This document shows positions 8,028 to 18,144 of a stretch of DNA of 64,000 bases, piece after piece. How positions within the stretch are numbered: the stretch's first letter is position 1; each line of letters begins with the position of its first letter. A program made the position numbers and the translations under genes. Source of the stretch: Bacteroidetes bacterium HGW-Bacteroidetes-1 (GTDB lineage: Bacteria; Bacteroidota; Bacteroidia; Bacteroidales; F082); NCBI GenBank assembly GCA_002842755.1, contig PHDU01000002.1:62001-126000 (forward strand), written 5' to 3'. The notes under the pieces are model-generated. The model was given only the letters and a program-made list of their open reading frames with translations. It ran no database searches and was not told the origin of the DNA.

Positions 8028-10739
8028 CTAATAAACCGAATCTCTTCCTGCGATATGCAACATGCCTTTAATCAGCGTATTAAAATCTTCAGCTTCCAGC
8101 AACTCTTCCAAAAAAAGAATCATTCGGTATTGCCATTTATTTTCAGGATCACTTGGCACGTTGATTCTTTCTTTATCAGTTTGATCCCATCTCAAATTAC
8201 CATCCATAGCAATAAGATCCTGTAAAGGAAAGATAGTCCACATTGCCGGAGAATGCAGGTGTTGGTGAATAACTTCCTGACAAATCCAGGGCTCAGCGAA
8301 ATAAGGTGTCTGGTCGTTGTGACCAAGAATATGGTTATAAAATCGCTGTGTCTTTGTACGGTCTTCTTCCCACCATCCTCTTATGGTTGACATATCATGG
8401 GTTGAGGTTGTACAAACACTCAGGTAAGGCGCATCAGCAGGATGACCAAATTCCACACGGGGGTTTTTTGGCATCCTTTGGATTTCAAGACTCAGAATAT
8501 TAAGTAACCTCATCACCTCAGGTACATTATCTGGAACCATCCCAAGATCCTCTCCACAAACCAGCATTTTTGATGCACCAACTATTGCCGGCAGCTTAGC
8601 GAGCGCATGCTGCTTCCAGAACTCTTCATGTCTTTTATAGAAATATTGCACATACAAATCATTTAAAATTTCCTTTTTATAGTCTTCCAATTCCCGATAA
8701 GAGTATGTAAAATGAAAAGCAATTCGTGGATGATAGGAAGGGTTCTTTGCATATGGATCTTTTACAAACAAAACTTCATTTATAAGACTCATCAAACCAT
8801 CACGGATCACAATTTCCTTGTCAGAAACTTCTTTTGTTACTCCCAAAGGCGAAAAATAGTCATAAATTTTTCTCTGAGTATCAAACTCCGACTTTAGTTC
8901 GTACTGCTCGTAATCAACCTCATTCAGATATTTTCTTCTTACCTCTTCGGTATATTTCCCAAAGAAATCACTCAGGAAATGTTGCCTTATGTATGGTTTT
9001 ACAAGGCGGTCATAATCAAAATAAAGACCTGAATCCTCAATTTCAGTAGTTGTCATGGGTAAGCCAGGCTTAAAGTACCCCAACAACCCATGCAAAGAAT
9101 CTTTAGGAATTTCCCATATTCTAAAAAAGCCCAGGATATGATCAATTCGGTAAGCATCAAAATATTTCTCCATCATAAACAGACGCTTCTTCCACCATGC
9201 AAAGTCATCACCGGCCATCACATCCCAGTTATAAGTAGGGAAACCCCAGTTTTGGCCCATCATTGCAAAATCATCTGGTGGCGCACCGGCCTGACCGTTC
9301 AGGTTGAATAACTGAGGTTCTGTCCAGGCCTCAATACTGTTTGGGCTAATTCCTATTGGAATATCACCTTTGAGTGCAATCCCTTTTGAATGTGCATATT
9401 CTACGACTTCTCTCAATTGTTTATCAAGATGATATTGCTGGAAATAATGAACCGCAATATGTTCATGAAAAGGCTGAGAAGGGTCGGTTAATGCATTTAT
9501 CTGATCCGGAACATACGTTGCATAATCACCCCATTGTCTGAAATCGCTTGTTTTATATTGGTCGCGTAAATAGCAGAAAGCGGCATAAGGTAAAAGCCAA
9601 TCCCTGTTTTCTTCAAAGAAATTTTTATAGTCTTTCTGCCTTGAAACTTCTTTCCAGTTCTGATCAAAAATTAGCTTGAAATAACGCGCTTTAGTTTTTG
9701 TAACTCCAACATAATCAACATGAGGCTTGTCATTAAGGGTGAGCCCCATCTGATAAAATTCTTTCATGAGTTTTTTATCCTTAAGTTCGCCCATGGCAGG
9801 TAAATGCAAATACATTGGATGCAATGCCATTACAGTAATTGATTTATAAGGATAAGAATCGAGCCATGAGTGGGTCGCTACCGTCTCATTGATTGGTAAA
9901 ACCTGAATCATACGCAACCCTGTTTTTGCACACCAATCAACCAACTTTTTAATATCGTTGAATTCACCAACGCCAAAACTCTCTTCAGTTCGCAATGAAA
10001 AAACCGGAATGGCAACACCTGCACCTTTCCAGTTTCCAACGGGATATTTAAAATGTTCATCGTTAACAACCACTACTTGGTCGGATTCATTTGGAACAAT
10101 AGCTGATAACTTTCGGTTTTCACCCTCTTCCCAGGTTGCAATTTTACTGTCTGCGAGGTTAACAATGGCATATTTATAGGATACAGGATAGTTAAAATCA
10201 CGGCTATCCAACTCAATCTCCCATTTTGGAAAGTTTCGGTTACTCATTAGTATAGGATTTTCCCATGCACCGAGTGAAGAAGCACCTCCAACAATAGCCA
10301 TTCCAAATCCTACACCAACGCGTGGCGCAGTGATAGTTATGCGGATTGTCTGGTTTGTTTCACAGGGTATTTTCTGATCAAAAATATTGGAAGGCTTCAT
10401 AATAACTTCAGTGAAAACTTTCGATAGCAAAACTCTTTCAGGATCGACAACAGCATGAAATATATCCCTAATAAGAATTTTCTTATAATCAGAAGTAAGG
10501 ATTGAACGGTTAGGCCCGCCTTCCCAAATCAAAAATCCATTTGCCTCCTGAACAATATATTTATATTCGTAAATACTTGCTTCATGGGCTTCCATCTCTA
10601 CCGACCATTCATTATTGCCCATATAATTCATCTCAAGAGCCGTATGAGGATTCCAATTCCCAAGCAATTCATCAGATCCAACAACATAAACAACTTGTCC
10701 CCAGTTGCTTTTGTATAAAACATTAAATAATATTTTCAT
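8028..10739 (-). CDS. malQ: 4-alpha-glucanotransferase with N-terminal CBM20-like starch-binding domains
   Basis: GH77 features: FDAYRIDHILGFFRIWEIP, GEDLGMVPDNVPEVM, STHDMSTIRGWWEED; N-terminal KILFNVLYKSNWGQVVYVVGSDELLGNWNP; ATG at 10739 preferred over ORF-track 10766. Confidence 0.95.
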   Translation of the reverse strand: MKILFNVLYKSNWGQVVYVVGSDELLGNWNPHTALEMNYMGNNEWSVEMEAHEASIYEYKYIVQEANGFLIWEGGPNRSILTSDYKKILIRDIFHAVVDPERVLLSKVFTEVIMKPSNIFDQKIPCETNQTIRITITAPRVGVGFGMAIVGGASSLGAWENPILMSNRNFPKWEIELDSRDFNYPVSYKYAIVNLADSKIATWEEGENRKLSAIVPNESDQVVVVNDEHFKYPVGNWKGAGVAIPVFSLRTEESFGVGEFNDIKKLVDWCAKTGLRMIQVLPINETVATHSWLDSYPYKSITVMALHPMYLHLPAMGELKDKKLMKEFYQMGLTLNDKPHVDYVGVTKTKARYFKLIFDQNWKEVSRQKDYKNFFEENRDWLLPYAAFCYLRDQYKTSDFRQWGDYATYVPDQINALTDPSQPFHEHIAVHYFQQYHLDKQLREVVEYAHSKGIALKGDIPIGISPNSIEAWTEPQLFNLNGQAGAPPDDFAMMGQNWGFPTYNWDVMAGDDFAWWKKRLFMMEKYFDAYRIDHILGFFRIWEIPKDSLHGLLGYFKPGLPMTTTEIEDSGLYFDYDRLVKPYIRQHFLSDFFGKYTEEVRRKYLNEVDYEQYELKSEFDTQRKIYDYFSPLGVTKEVSDKEIVIRDGLMSLINEVLFVKDPYAKNPSYHPRIAFHFTYSYRELEDYKKEILNDLYVQYFYKRHEEFWKQHALAKLPAIVGASKMLVCGEDLGMVPDNVPEVMRLLNILSLEIQRMPKNPRVEFGHPADAPYLSVCTTSTHDMSTIRGWWEEDRTKTQRFYNHILGHNDQTPYFAEPWICQEVIHQHLHSPAMWTIFPLQDLIAMDGNLRWDQTDKERINVPSDPENKWQYRMILFLEELLEAEDFNTLIKGMLHIAGRDSVY

Positions 10740-11192
10740 AGCAGCAAAGTTTGAAAGGTTGCACACGAATTAATTTTCTTGATTATTATGTAAATTTCGT
10801 TCTTTTCTGAAATTAAGACAAGAAAAATTAAGCTTTTCTTAAGAAAAAAAAGTGTGAAACGATTGCATCAGAGAAAACGCTGGATACATATCGTATAACT
10901 TCTAACAAAACAAGGCATTTTTCATCTGCAAGCTAATAAGTTTCAGTCCAAAAGATCAGAATCCGGACTATAACGTTAACTAACGAAGTCATCAGATTCT
11001 AAAGACAAACTGCAATTATTAATAGTGAAAGATAACCCGCAAAACTCACAGGGAATGCTTATTTTGCATGATTAAAGATTCTATATTACCACAAAAAAAA
11101 TCGTTCTTATTTTTCAATCCGCGGGAATTGAATTTAGTAAGTGGAGGGAAATTTTCGATTTCATTTAACTGAGCCTGTCCAGCTTTTATAAA

Positions 11193-11227
11193 AACAAAAA
11201 AACCGAACAAAGTCCGGCTTTTTTCTT
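11193..11227 (-). terminator. Terminator of the initiator tRNA gene, with G-U wobble pairs
   Basis: Reverse strand AAAAAAGCCGGAC-TTT-GTTCGGTTTTTTT. Confidence 0.65.
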
Positions 11228-11228
11228 G

Positions 11229-11300
11229 TAGCGGGGGCAGGATTCGAACCTACGACCTTTGGGTTATGAGCCCAACGAGCTGCCTCTGCTCCACCCCGCA
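11229..11300 (-). tRNA. Initiator tRNA-Met (CAT)
   Basis: Reverse complement TGCGGGGTGGAGCAGAGGCAGCTCGTTGGGCTCATAACCCAAAGGTCGTAGGTTCGAATCCTGCCCCCGCTA: cloverleaf, CAU anticodon, three consecutive G:C pairs flanking the anticodon loop, unpaired 1:72 (U/U); CCA not encoded. Confidence 0.93.
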
Positions 11301-11386
11301 GTATTTATTTCCCCTAAGTAAATGGGAGTGCAAAGATAATTTTTGTTTCTTTGCAAAACAAGAATTTTTTCTAATATTTTTTATTC

Positions 11387-12271
11387 ATGACGCATAAAGC
11401 AGGCTATGTCAACATCATAGGCAATCCAAACGTTGGCAAATCCACCCTGATGAATGTACTTGTCGGTGAAAAGCTCTCGATTATTACCTCTAAAGCTCAA
11501 ACTACACGACATCGTATCCTTGGAATTGTTAACAGCGATGACTATCAAATCATTTTCTCTGATACTCCGGGTATCATCAACAAGCCTGCATATAAAATGC
11601 ACGAAGTGATGAACAGTTATGTAAATTTGGCATTGATTGATGCTGATCTAATCATGTTTGTAGTTGATGTGACAGAAAAATCAGAATATGAGGAAACGAT
11701 CAGTAAAATAAGAAATGCTGATGTGCCCATTTTTGTAATATTGAATAAAATTGATTTGTCGTCTCAGACTGAAGTCGCAGCGATGATTTTAAACTGGGAG
11801 CAAACTTTGCCAGGCGCAAAAGTATTTCCGGTTTCGGCCTCACTATCATTCAACACTGCTGGATTATTAGACCGGATTCTTGAGATACTGCCTGAATCGC
11901 CTCCCTATTTTCCAAAAGATGAACTCACGGATAAATCGACGCGATTTTTTGTGACAGAAATAATCAGGGAAAAAATCCTTATCAACTATAAGCAGGAAAT
12001 TCCATATTCGGTTGAGGTAGCGGTTGAAGCATATGAAGAAAGTGAAAAATTAGTGCGTATTCAGGCAACAATTTATGCCTCCCGTGATTCACAGAAAGCA
12101 ATTATTATTGGTAAATTTGGAAGTGCCATTAAAAGGGTTGGAACAACAGCAAGAATTGATATAGAGGCATTTATCGGGAAAAAAGTATTTCTGGAACTCA
12201 ACGTAAAAGTAAACAAAGACTGGCGCGATAATGATAATTCACTCAAACGCTTCGGTTATGAAGCTTATTAA
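11387..12271 (+). CDS. era: GTPase Era
   Basis: [22 protein letters not shown]-terminal KH domain QKAIIIGKFGSAIKRVGTTARIDIEAFIGKKVFLELNVKV. Confidence 0.97.
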   Translation: MTHKAGYVNIIGNPNVGKSTLMNVLVGEKLSIITSKAQTTRHRILGIVNSDDYQIIFSDTPGIINKPAYKMHEVMNSYVNLALIDADLIMFVVDVTEKSEYEETISKIRNADVPIFVILNKIDLSSQTEVAAMILNWEQTLPGAKVFPVSASLSFNTAGLLDRILEILPESPPYFPKDELTDKSTRFFVTEIIREKILINYKQEIPYSVEVAVEAYEESEKLVRIQATIYASRDSQKAIIIGKFGSAIKRVGTTARIDIEAFIGKKVFLELNVKVNKDWRDNDNSLKRFGYEAY

Positions 12272-12322
12272 AGCTACAGAAATCATTAAAGAAATTTTAT
12301 AGGTTATTTATTCATTAGATGG

Positions 12323-12357
12323 TAGTTATTGGAGTATTAAAAAATACTCAATAACTA
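12323..12357. other. Long hairpin between era and der
   Basis: TAGTTATTGGAGTATT-aaaa-AATACTCAATAACTA: 15 bp stem with a one-base bulge. Confidence 0.6.
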
Positions 12358-12384
12358 AGATACATTACGAAAGATTTAGATGAA

Positions 12385-13692
12385 ATGGGAAATATTGTTG
12401 CAATTGTAGGAAGACCTAATGTAGGCAAATCAACACTTTTCAACCGTCTGGTTCAAACGCGACAGGCCATTGTTGAAGAAACCGCTGGTGTCACCCGTGA
12501 CAGACATTATGGAAAAAGCGACTGGAACGGAAAAAGTTTTTCGTTGATTGATACCGGTGGATATGTTGTTGGATCGGATGATCAGTTCGAGAAGGAAATT
12601 CGTAAACAAGCCCAATTAGCCATTGAGGAAGCAGATTTAATCATGTTTGTTGTTGATGCCCATGAAGGGATGCACGTGCTTGATCAGGAAGTATCGAACA
12701 TTTTAAGGCAATCGAAACGTACTATTTTACTTGTTGCAAATAAAGTAGATAACAACGAGAGAATTGCTCAGGCTCAGGAGTTTTATGCATTGGGTTTGGG
12801 TGAGGTTTATCCTATTTCTGCTGTAAGCGGAAGTGGAACAGGCGATTTACTGGACGAGCTTGTTAAGCTTTTACCCGAGGAGCACACCGAGGAAGACCTT
12901 GGAATACCCAGATTTACAGTTGTTGGCAGGCCCAATGTTGGAAAATCCTCTCTTGTAAATGCTTTTCTCGGTGTTGATCGTAATATTGTAACTGATGTTG
13001 CCGGCACAACCCGTGATGCAGTTCATACAAGATTCAATGCATTTAATATGGACTTTATCCTTGTTGATACTGCTGGCATACGTAAAAAAGCAAAGGTTTC
13101 CGAAAATATTGAATTCTATTCTGTGATGCGCGCTATCAGAGCCATTGAAGAGAGTGATGTGGTTATGATGCTCATCGATGCGTCAACTGGATTAGAGTCG
13201 CAGGATATCAATATTTTACGGCTGGCCCTTAAAAACCGTAAAGGACTTGTGATTGTTGTCAACAAATGGGACCTTATCGAGAAAGATGCCAACACACATC
13301 TTCGTTTTGAACAGCAAATCAAGGAAAAAATGGCGCCATTTAGTGATGTGCCGATTGTATTTACCTCAGTGATTCAAAAACAGAGAATATATAAAGCGCT
13401 TGAGTTAGCCCATGAGGTTTATGAAAATCGAAAACGACAAATTTCAACTTCAGTTTTGAATGAAGTTTTACTTCCAATTATTCAGGCATCGCCACCACCT
13501 ACAGCACCCAGAGGTCAATATATTAAAATCAAATACATCACCCAGTTAAGAACTTCGACACCTCAATTTGTTTTTTTCTGTAATTTTCCAAATGATGTTA
13601 AAGATAGTTACAGTCGTTTTCTTGAAAATAAAATCAGAGAAAAATTTAACTTTAGCGGAGTTCCGGTTCAAATTTATTTCAGGCAAAAATGA
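12385..13692 (+). CDS. der: Ribosome biogenesis GTPase Der (EngA), two tandem GTPase domains
   Basis: Two G1 motifs [12 protein letters not shown] and [14 protein letters not shown]-like C-terminus. Confidence 0.98.
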   Translation: MGNIVAIVGRPNVGKSTLFNRLVQTRQAIVEETAGVTRDRHYGKSDWNGKSFSLIDTGGYVVGSDDQFEKEIRKQAQLAIEEADLIMFVVDAHEGMHVLDQEVSNILRQSKRTILLVANKVDNNERIAQAQEFYALGLGEVYPISAVSGSGTGDLLDELVKLLPEEHTEEDLGIPRFTVVGRPNVGKSSLVNAFLGVDRNIVTDVAGTTRDAVHTRFNAFNMDFILVDTAGIRKKAKVSENIEFYSVMRAIRAIEESDVVMMLIDASTGLESQDINILRLALKNRKGLVIVVNKWDLIEKDANTHLRFEQQIKEKMAPFSDVPIVFTSVIQKQRIYKALELAHEVYENRKRQISTSVLNEVLLPIIQASPPPTAPRGQYIKIKYITQLRTSTPQFVFFCNFPNDVKDSYSRFLENKIREKFNFSGVPVQIYFRQK

Positions 13693-14069
13693 GTGAAACT
13701 GTTCGAATTGATAAATGGCTTTGGGTTGTAAGACTTTATAAAACCCGAACGCTTGCAGGAGAAGCATGTCGCGGTGGAAAAGTGAAAATGGATGGACATG
13801 CGATTAAAGCATCTAAAGAAATTAAAGTTGGCGACATAATTGAAGTACATTTGCCCCTTGTTAATAAAACCATCGAGGTAAAAAACCTTGGAACAAACAG
13901 GGTTTCAGCCAAATTGGTTGAAAACTTACTTTTGGACCATACCCCTGCTGAAGAATACGAAAGAGTTCAGTTGATGAAAGAGTTTAATGTTGAGAGAAGA
14001 CAGCGCGGATTGGGACGCCCGACGAAAAAAGACAGACGCGAAATTGATCATCTTAAGGAAAACAATTAA
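13689..14069 (+). CDS. S4-domain RNA-binding protein (Hsp15-like)
   Basis: [32 protein letters not shown]; overlaps der stop by 4 bp. Confidence 0.92.
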   Translation: MSETVRIDKWLWVVRLYKTRTLAGEACRGGKVKMDGHAIKASKEIKVGDIIEVHLPLVNKTIEVKNLGTNRVSAKLVENLLLDHTPAEEYERVQLMKEFNVERRQRGLGRPTKKDRREIDHLKENN

Positions 14070-14128
14070 CAAGTATTCCGGAACAATTTTCCGTGAGCCA
14101 GACAACATTTTTAAACCAAAAGAATAAC

Positions 14129-15163
14129 ATGAAAAAAAATATTTTACTATTCATTAGCAGCATGATATTGGCTGTTTTAGCAAGCAGTTGCCAAAATGGT
14201 TTACAAAATTTAAAACAGCCCAACAACGGTATCACCATTGCATATTACAATATCGAGAACCTCTTCGACACCATTAACGATCCAAAAATTAATGATGAAG
14301 ATTTTCTTCCAAACGCTAAGGTCAAATGGAATAGTGAGCGCTATTACGCTAAACTCGATAATATTGCAAAAGTTATAGCTGCAATGGATACGCTCGATTT
14401 CCCTCATATAGTTGGGCTTGAGGAGATTGAAAATTTAGCTGTATTAAAGGATTTGATTGCCAATAAACACATCAAGAAAGCAGCATATGAAATTATTCAC
14501 ATAGAAGACCATGATCCGCGTGGCATTGAAGTTGCGATGCTATATCAACCAAAGTATTTCAGAATTGCACATACCCAGGCCATTCCGGTATTTCTGGAAG
14601 GATATGAACGAAGCAACCGACATATTCTATACGTCAAAGGCACAATTGCTACAGGCGATACGCTTCATTTATTTGTTAATCACTGGACCTCACGTTACGG
14701 TGGTAAAGAAGAGACAATTCCTGCAAGAACCGGTACTGCAAACGTTCTTCGTTATAGTATTGATTCGCTCTTTGCCATTAACCCATCAAGCAATATTATC
14801 ATTGGTGGTGATTTTAATGATAACCCTGATGATGCGAGCATTTTTTCTTTCCTAAAGGCTTATGCTCCAAGCGAGGAAACCGCTCAGGCAACTTTATATA
14901 ACCTTGCCATGAAAACCTATCTGGAGGGCAATGGCACGTTGTATTATGATGGCTGGGATTGTTTCGACCAGATCATTGTTTCTTCGGCATTGTTGCAAAA
15001 TGGAAAACTGAAGGCCGGTCCGCTTGAAATAATTAAAAAAGACTGGATGCTTTTTAAACCTCGTGATGGTGAGGCAAGACCAAACCGAACTGCTTCAGGA
15101 AGCAGATACTTTGGCGGATTCAGTGATCACCTTCCGGTAATGGTACGGCTGCAAAAACAGTAA
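14129..15163 (+). CDS. Endonuclease/exonuclease/phosphatase family lipoprotein
   Basis: YNIENLFDT, VGLEEIEN, GGDFNDNPDD, FSDHLPVMVRL; lipobox VLASSCQN; ATG at 14129 preferred over ORF-track 14093. Confidence 0.88.
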   Translation: MKKNILLFISSMILAVLASSCQNGLQNLKQPNNGITIAYYNIENLFDTINDPKINDEDFLPNAKVKWNSERYYAKLDNIAKVIAAMDTLDFPHIVGLEEIENLAVLKDLIANKHIKKAAYEIIHIEDHDPRGIEVAMLYQPKYFRIAHTQAIPVFLEGYERSNRHILYVKGTIATGDTLHLFVNHWTSRYGGKEETIPARTGTANVLRYSIDSLFAINPSSNIIIGGDFNDNPDDASIFSFLKAYAPSEETAQATLYNLAMKTYLEGNGTLYYDGWDCFDQIIVSSALLQNGKLKAGPLEIIKKDWMLFKPRDGEARPNRTASGSRYFGGFSDHLPVMVRLQKQ

Positions 15164-15214
15164 CGGGTCTTTTGAGTCGACAAATGAAATTGTCAGATTT
15201 TACAACCTCGGCAA

Positions 15215-15673
15215 TCATGGAATTGTGATCTTCATTGCTTCTGATTCACTGATGACAGAACCATTCTCGTCCCACCATGTCCATTTTCCGACTCTTTCAC
15301 CTAACATGTAAGTACCTTCGATGAATTTTCTGCCATTTGGGTGATACACGATTCCCTTACCGTGTCGCAAACCCTTCTGAAAAGCCCCTTCACTCCAAAG
15401 CGTTCCATCCTCAAAATAAGACTTCCACATGCCATGGCGCACCTCGTTTTCAAGTGGACCTTCCATGCTCTTTATTCCATTGGAGTGATACTGTATTTCT
15501 TTCACCGCAGTTTTTACACTATCAACAACCAGAAAAAGCCTGACGACACGCGGTTGTCCATTGTCCCAAATTTCAACGATTTCAGTATCAGAAGGGATAG
15601 GTTCAGTTACATTTCTAATACAACTCACTGCCAAAAAAACAATTAAAGAATAAAAAGCGATTGATTTAAGCAT
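15215..15673 (-). CDS. MORN-repeat lipoprotein, YwqK-like
   Basis: YHSNGIKSMEGPLENEVRHGMWKSYFEDGTLWSEGAFQKGLRHGKGIVYHPNGRKFIEG repeats; lipobox LAVSCIRN; ATG at 15673 preferred. Confidence 0.8.
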   Translation of the reverse strand: MLKSIAFYSLIVFLAVSCIRNVTEPIPSDTEIVEIWDNGQPRVVRLFLVVDSVKTAVKEIQYHSNGIKSMEGPLENEVRHGMWKSYFEDGTLWSEGAFQKGLRHGKGIVYHPNGRKFIEGTYMLGERVGKWTWWDENGSVISESEAMKITIP

Positions 15674-15686
15674 TTCCAACAATCCT

Positions 15687-17039
15687 TTACCTGACAAATT
15701 TTAGACGCATCCCTTTATGGTTGTCGTAAACAACGCCGTTTTCATAAACAAGATTTCCATTCACAAATGTATGTGTTACTGACGATCTTAAGTATTGCCC
15801 TTCGAGTGGTGACCAGCCACATTTGTACATAATGTTGTCACTGCTAACGATTGAAGGCTTGTCAAGGTCAAGTAATACAAGATCAGCATAATAACCTTCG
15901 CGAACAAACCCCCGGTTTTCAATATTAAATGCGATAGCCGGATTATGGCACATCTTTTCCACAATTTTCTCAAGACTAATTCTACCTTCATGGTAGAATT
16001 CAAGCATGGCTGGCAAAAGATGCTGAACCATTGGTCCACCTGAAGGACAAGAGAAATAAGGGGCTGACTTTTCATCAAATGAATGAGGAGCATGGTCAGT
16101 AGCAATTACATCAAGACGATCGTCGAGCAGGGCTTTCCAAAGTGCTTCTCTATCGGCAGCAGACTTTACTGCCGGATTCCATTTGATTAGATTTCCCTTT
16201 TTGTGATAATCTTCATCTGAGAACCAAAGGTGATGCAAACATACTTCTGCTGTAATTCTCTTCTCAGACAATGAACTGCTATTTGAAAACAGGTTCATTT
16301 CCAAAGCAGAAGAAAGATGTAAAACATGCAATCGTGTATTATAATGTTCTGCTAATTCAACAGCTTCAACAGAAGAGCGGTAACAAGCCTCTGTATTACG
16401 TATCAATGGGTGAATGGATGGATTGGCATCTTTGCCAAACTGTTTCATAAAAGCAGTAACATTTGCCTGCACTGTGGGTTCGTGTTCACAATGAACGGCT
16501 ACAAGGCAAGGAGCTTCTGCAAAAATTCGTTGCAAAGATTGCTTGTTATCAACAAGCATATTGCCCGTGCTGGAACCCATAAAGACTTTAATCCCGCAGA
16601 TCATAGCAGGATCAGCTTTAATTACCTCGCTAATATTATCGTTAGATGCACCAAGATAGAAAGAGTAGTTGGCAGGAGATTTTTCTGCTGCAATCTGATA
16701 TTTTTCTTCAAGTAAAATATTTGATAAAGCATTTGGAATAGTGTTTGGCATCTCCATGAAGCTTGTAATCCCACCTGCAATGGCAGCGCGGCTTTCGGTA
16801 TAGATATCGCCTTTATATGTTAATCCAGGCTCTCTGAAATGTACTTGATCGTCGATTACTCCCGGGATAAGCACCTTGCCTTTTGCATCAATCTGATACC
16901 AAGAGAAATATTCTTCAGGCAAAATACTTCCTTCTGATAAAATTGCTTTGATCAACCCATCAGCAATTGCAACATCGGCTTTGATGGTTTTACCTTCGTT
17001 TACTAAAGTGGCATGCCGAATAAGATATGGAGTGCTCAT
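15687..17039 (-). CDS. pyrC: Dihydroorotase
   Basis: GKVLIPGVIDDQVHFREPGLTYKGDI, VIATDHAPHSFDEK. Confidence 0.95.
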   Translation of the reverse strand: MSTPYLIRHATLVNEGKTIKADVAIADGLIKAILSEGSILPEEYFSWYQIDAKGKVLIPGVIDDQVHFREPGLTYKGDIYTESRAAIAGGITSFMEMPNTIPNALSNILLEEKYQIAAEKSPANYSFYLGASNDNISEVIKADPAMICGIKVFMGSSTGNMLVDNKQSLQRIFAEAPCLVAVHCEHEPTVQANVTAFMKQFGKDANPSIHPLIRNTEACYRSSVEAVELAEHYNTRLHVLHLSSALEMNLFSNSSSLSEKRITAEVCLHHLWFSDEDYHKKGNLIKWNPAVKSAADREALWKALLDDRLDVIATDHAPHSFDEKSAPYFSCPSGGPMVQHLLPAMLEFYHEGRISLEKIVEKMCHNPAIAFNIENRGFVREGYYADLVLLDLDKPSIVSSDNIMYKCGWSPLEGQYLRSSVTHTFVNGNLVYENGVVYDNHKGMRLKFVR

Positions 17040-17059
17040 GAAGGTTTCTTTTGAAAGTA

Positions 17060-17806
17060 TTAAAGTTCCTTTTTTGCGGGTTTTATTTGTCCTGTTATTC
17101 CACGGAAACGCAAATTTATTACCCCTAAAATAGCCTCTTTGAAAATTCTTTTATTCATTTTACTTGTTCCTTCGGTGCGGTCCGTAAAAATGATAGGGAC
17201 TTCCTTTACATTAAAACCCAAGCGCCAGGCAGAATACTTCATCTCAATCTGAAAAGCGTAACCAACAAATTTCACACGTTCTAGATTTATAGTTTCAAGC
17301 ACCTTACGGTGATAGCATACAAATCCGGCAGTTGTGTCGCGCACCTTCATTCGGGTTATGATGCGAACATAAGCAGAGGCATAATAAGACATCAGCACAC
17401 GACCCATCGGCCAATTGACAACATTTACACCAGTGATATAGCGAGAGCCTACTGCCATGTCAGCGCCTTCATTGGCACATGCGTGGTAAAGTTGTAACAG
17501 GTCGTGAGGGTTGTGAGAGAAGTCGGCATCCATCTCAAAAATATATTTATATTGCCTGCTTAGAGCCCATTTGAATCCATGAATATAGGCCGTCCCCAAA
17601 CCAAGCTTTCCTTTTCGTTCCTCAATAAATAACTTTTCAGGAAATTCTGCCATCAATTTCTTTACAATTGATGCAGTTCCATCAGGGCTATTGTCCTCTA
17701 CAATGAGAACATGAAACACTTTTTCGAGAGAGAAGACTGTACGTATAATGTTTTCAATGTTTTCTTTCTCATTGTAGGTAGGAATAATTACAAGGCTATC
17801 CGACAT
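17060..17806 (-). CDS. Polyprenol monophosphomannose synthase-like GT2 glycosyltransferase
   Basis: SLVIIPTYNEKENIENII, VEDNSPDGTA, EMDADFSHNP, GSRYITGV. Confidence 0.92.
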   Translation of the reverse strand: MSDSLVIIPTYNEKENIENIIRTVFSLEKVFHVLIVEDNSPDGTASIVKKLMAEFPEKLFIEERKGKLGLGTAYIHGFKWALSRQYKYIFEMDADFSHNPHDLLQLYHACANEGADMAVGSRYITGVNVVNWPMGRVLMSYYASAYVRIITRMKVRDTTAGFVCYHRKVLETINLERVKFVGYAFQIEMKYSAWRLGFNVKEVPIIFTDRTEGTSKMNKRIFKEAILGVINLRFRGITGQIKPAKKEL

Positions 17807-18073
17807 AATGGTTCTCCCATATTAGTATTTACATGCGACCAAAAATATGTTACAAAGGTGCAAAAAATGTGACGACTGCAAAAGAAAAACAAAAGATATG
17901 AAAACCAAAAATACTCTTTTTAGTAATTTTTATGAATCAGACTGTACATGAGAATTGACTCATCTAATAATAAATGTAAAAGTAAACATTGGCGAACAAA
18001 TCCCTTTTTTCATTTTCTGACTGGGTTCGGTTGACTGATTAAAATTTCTGCTTTAAAGTCAAAAACAAAAAAG

Positions 18074-18104
18074 AAGCTGTCAAAACAGACAGCTTTTTTT
18101 TTTC
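18074..18104 (-). terminator. Rho-independent terminator after the PLD gene (symmetric, could act on both strands)
   Basis: AAGCTGTC-aaaaca-GACAGCTT flanked by A-tract and T-tract. Confidence 0.8.
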
Positions 18105-18144
18105 AAAATAACAATAATTTTAATCGGTAATAAAAATTACCTCT

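Noticed and set aside
10767-11192. Small RNA or hidden gene between malQ and the tRNA
   Set aside because: No ORF with codon-like composition and no clear hairpin/terminator apart from that of the tRNA
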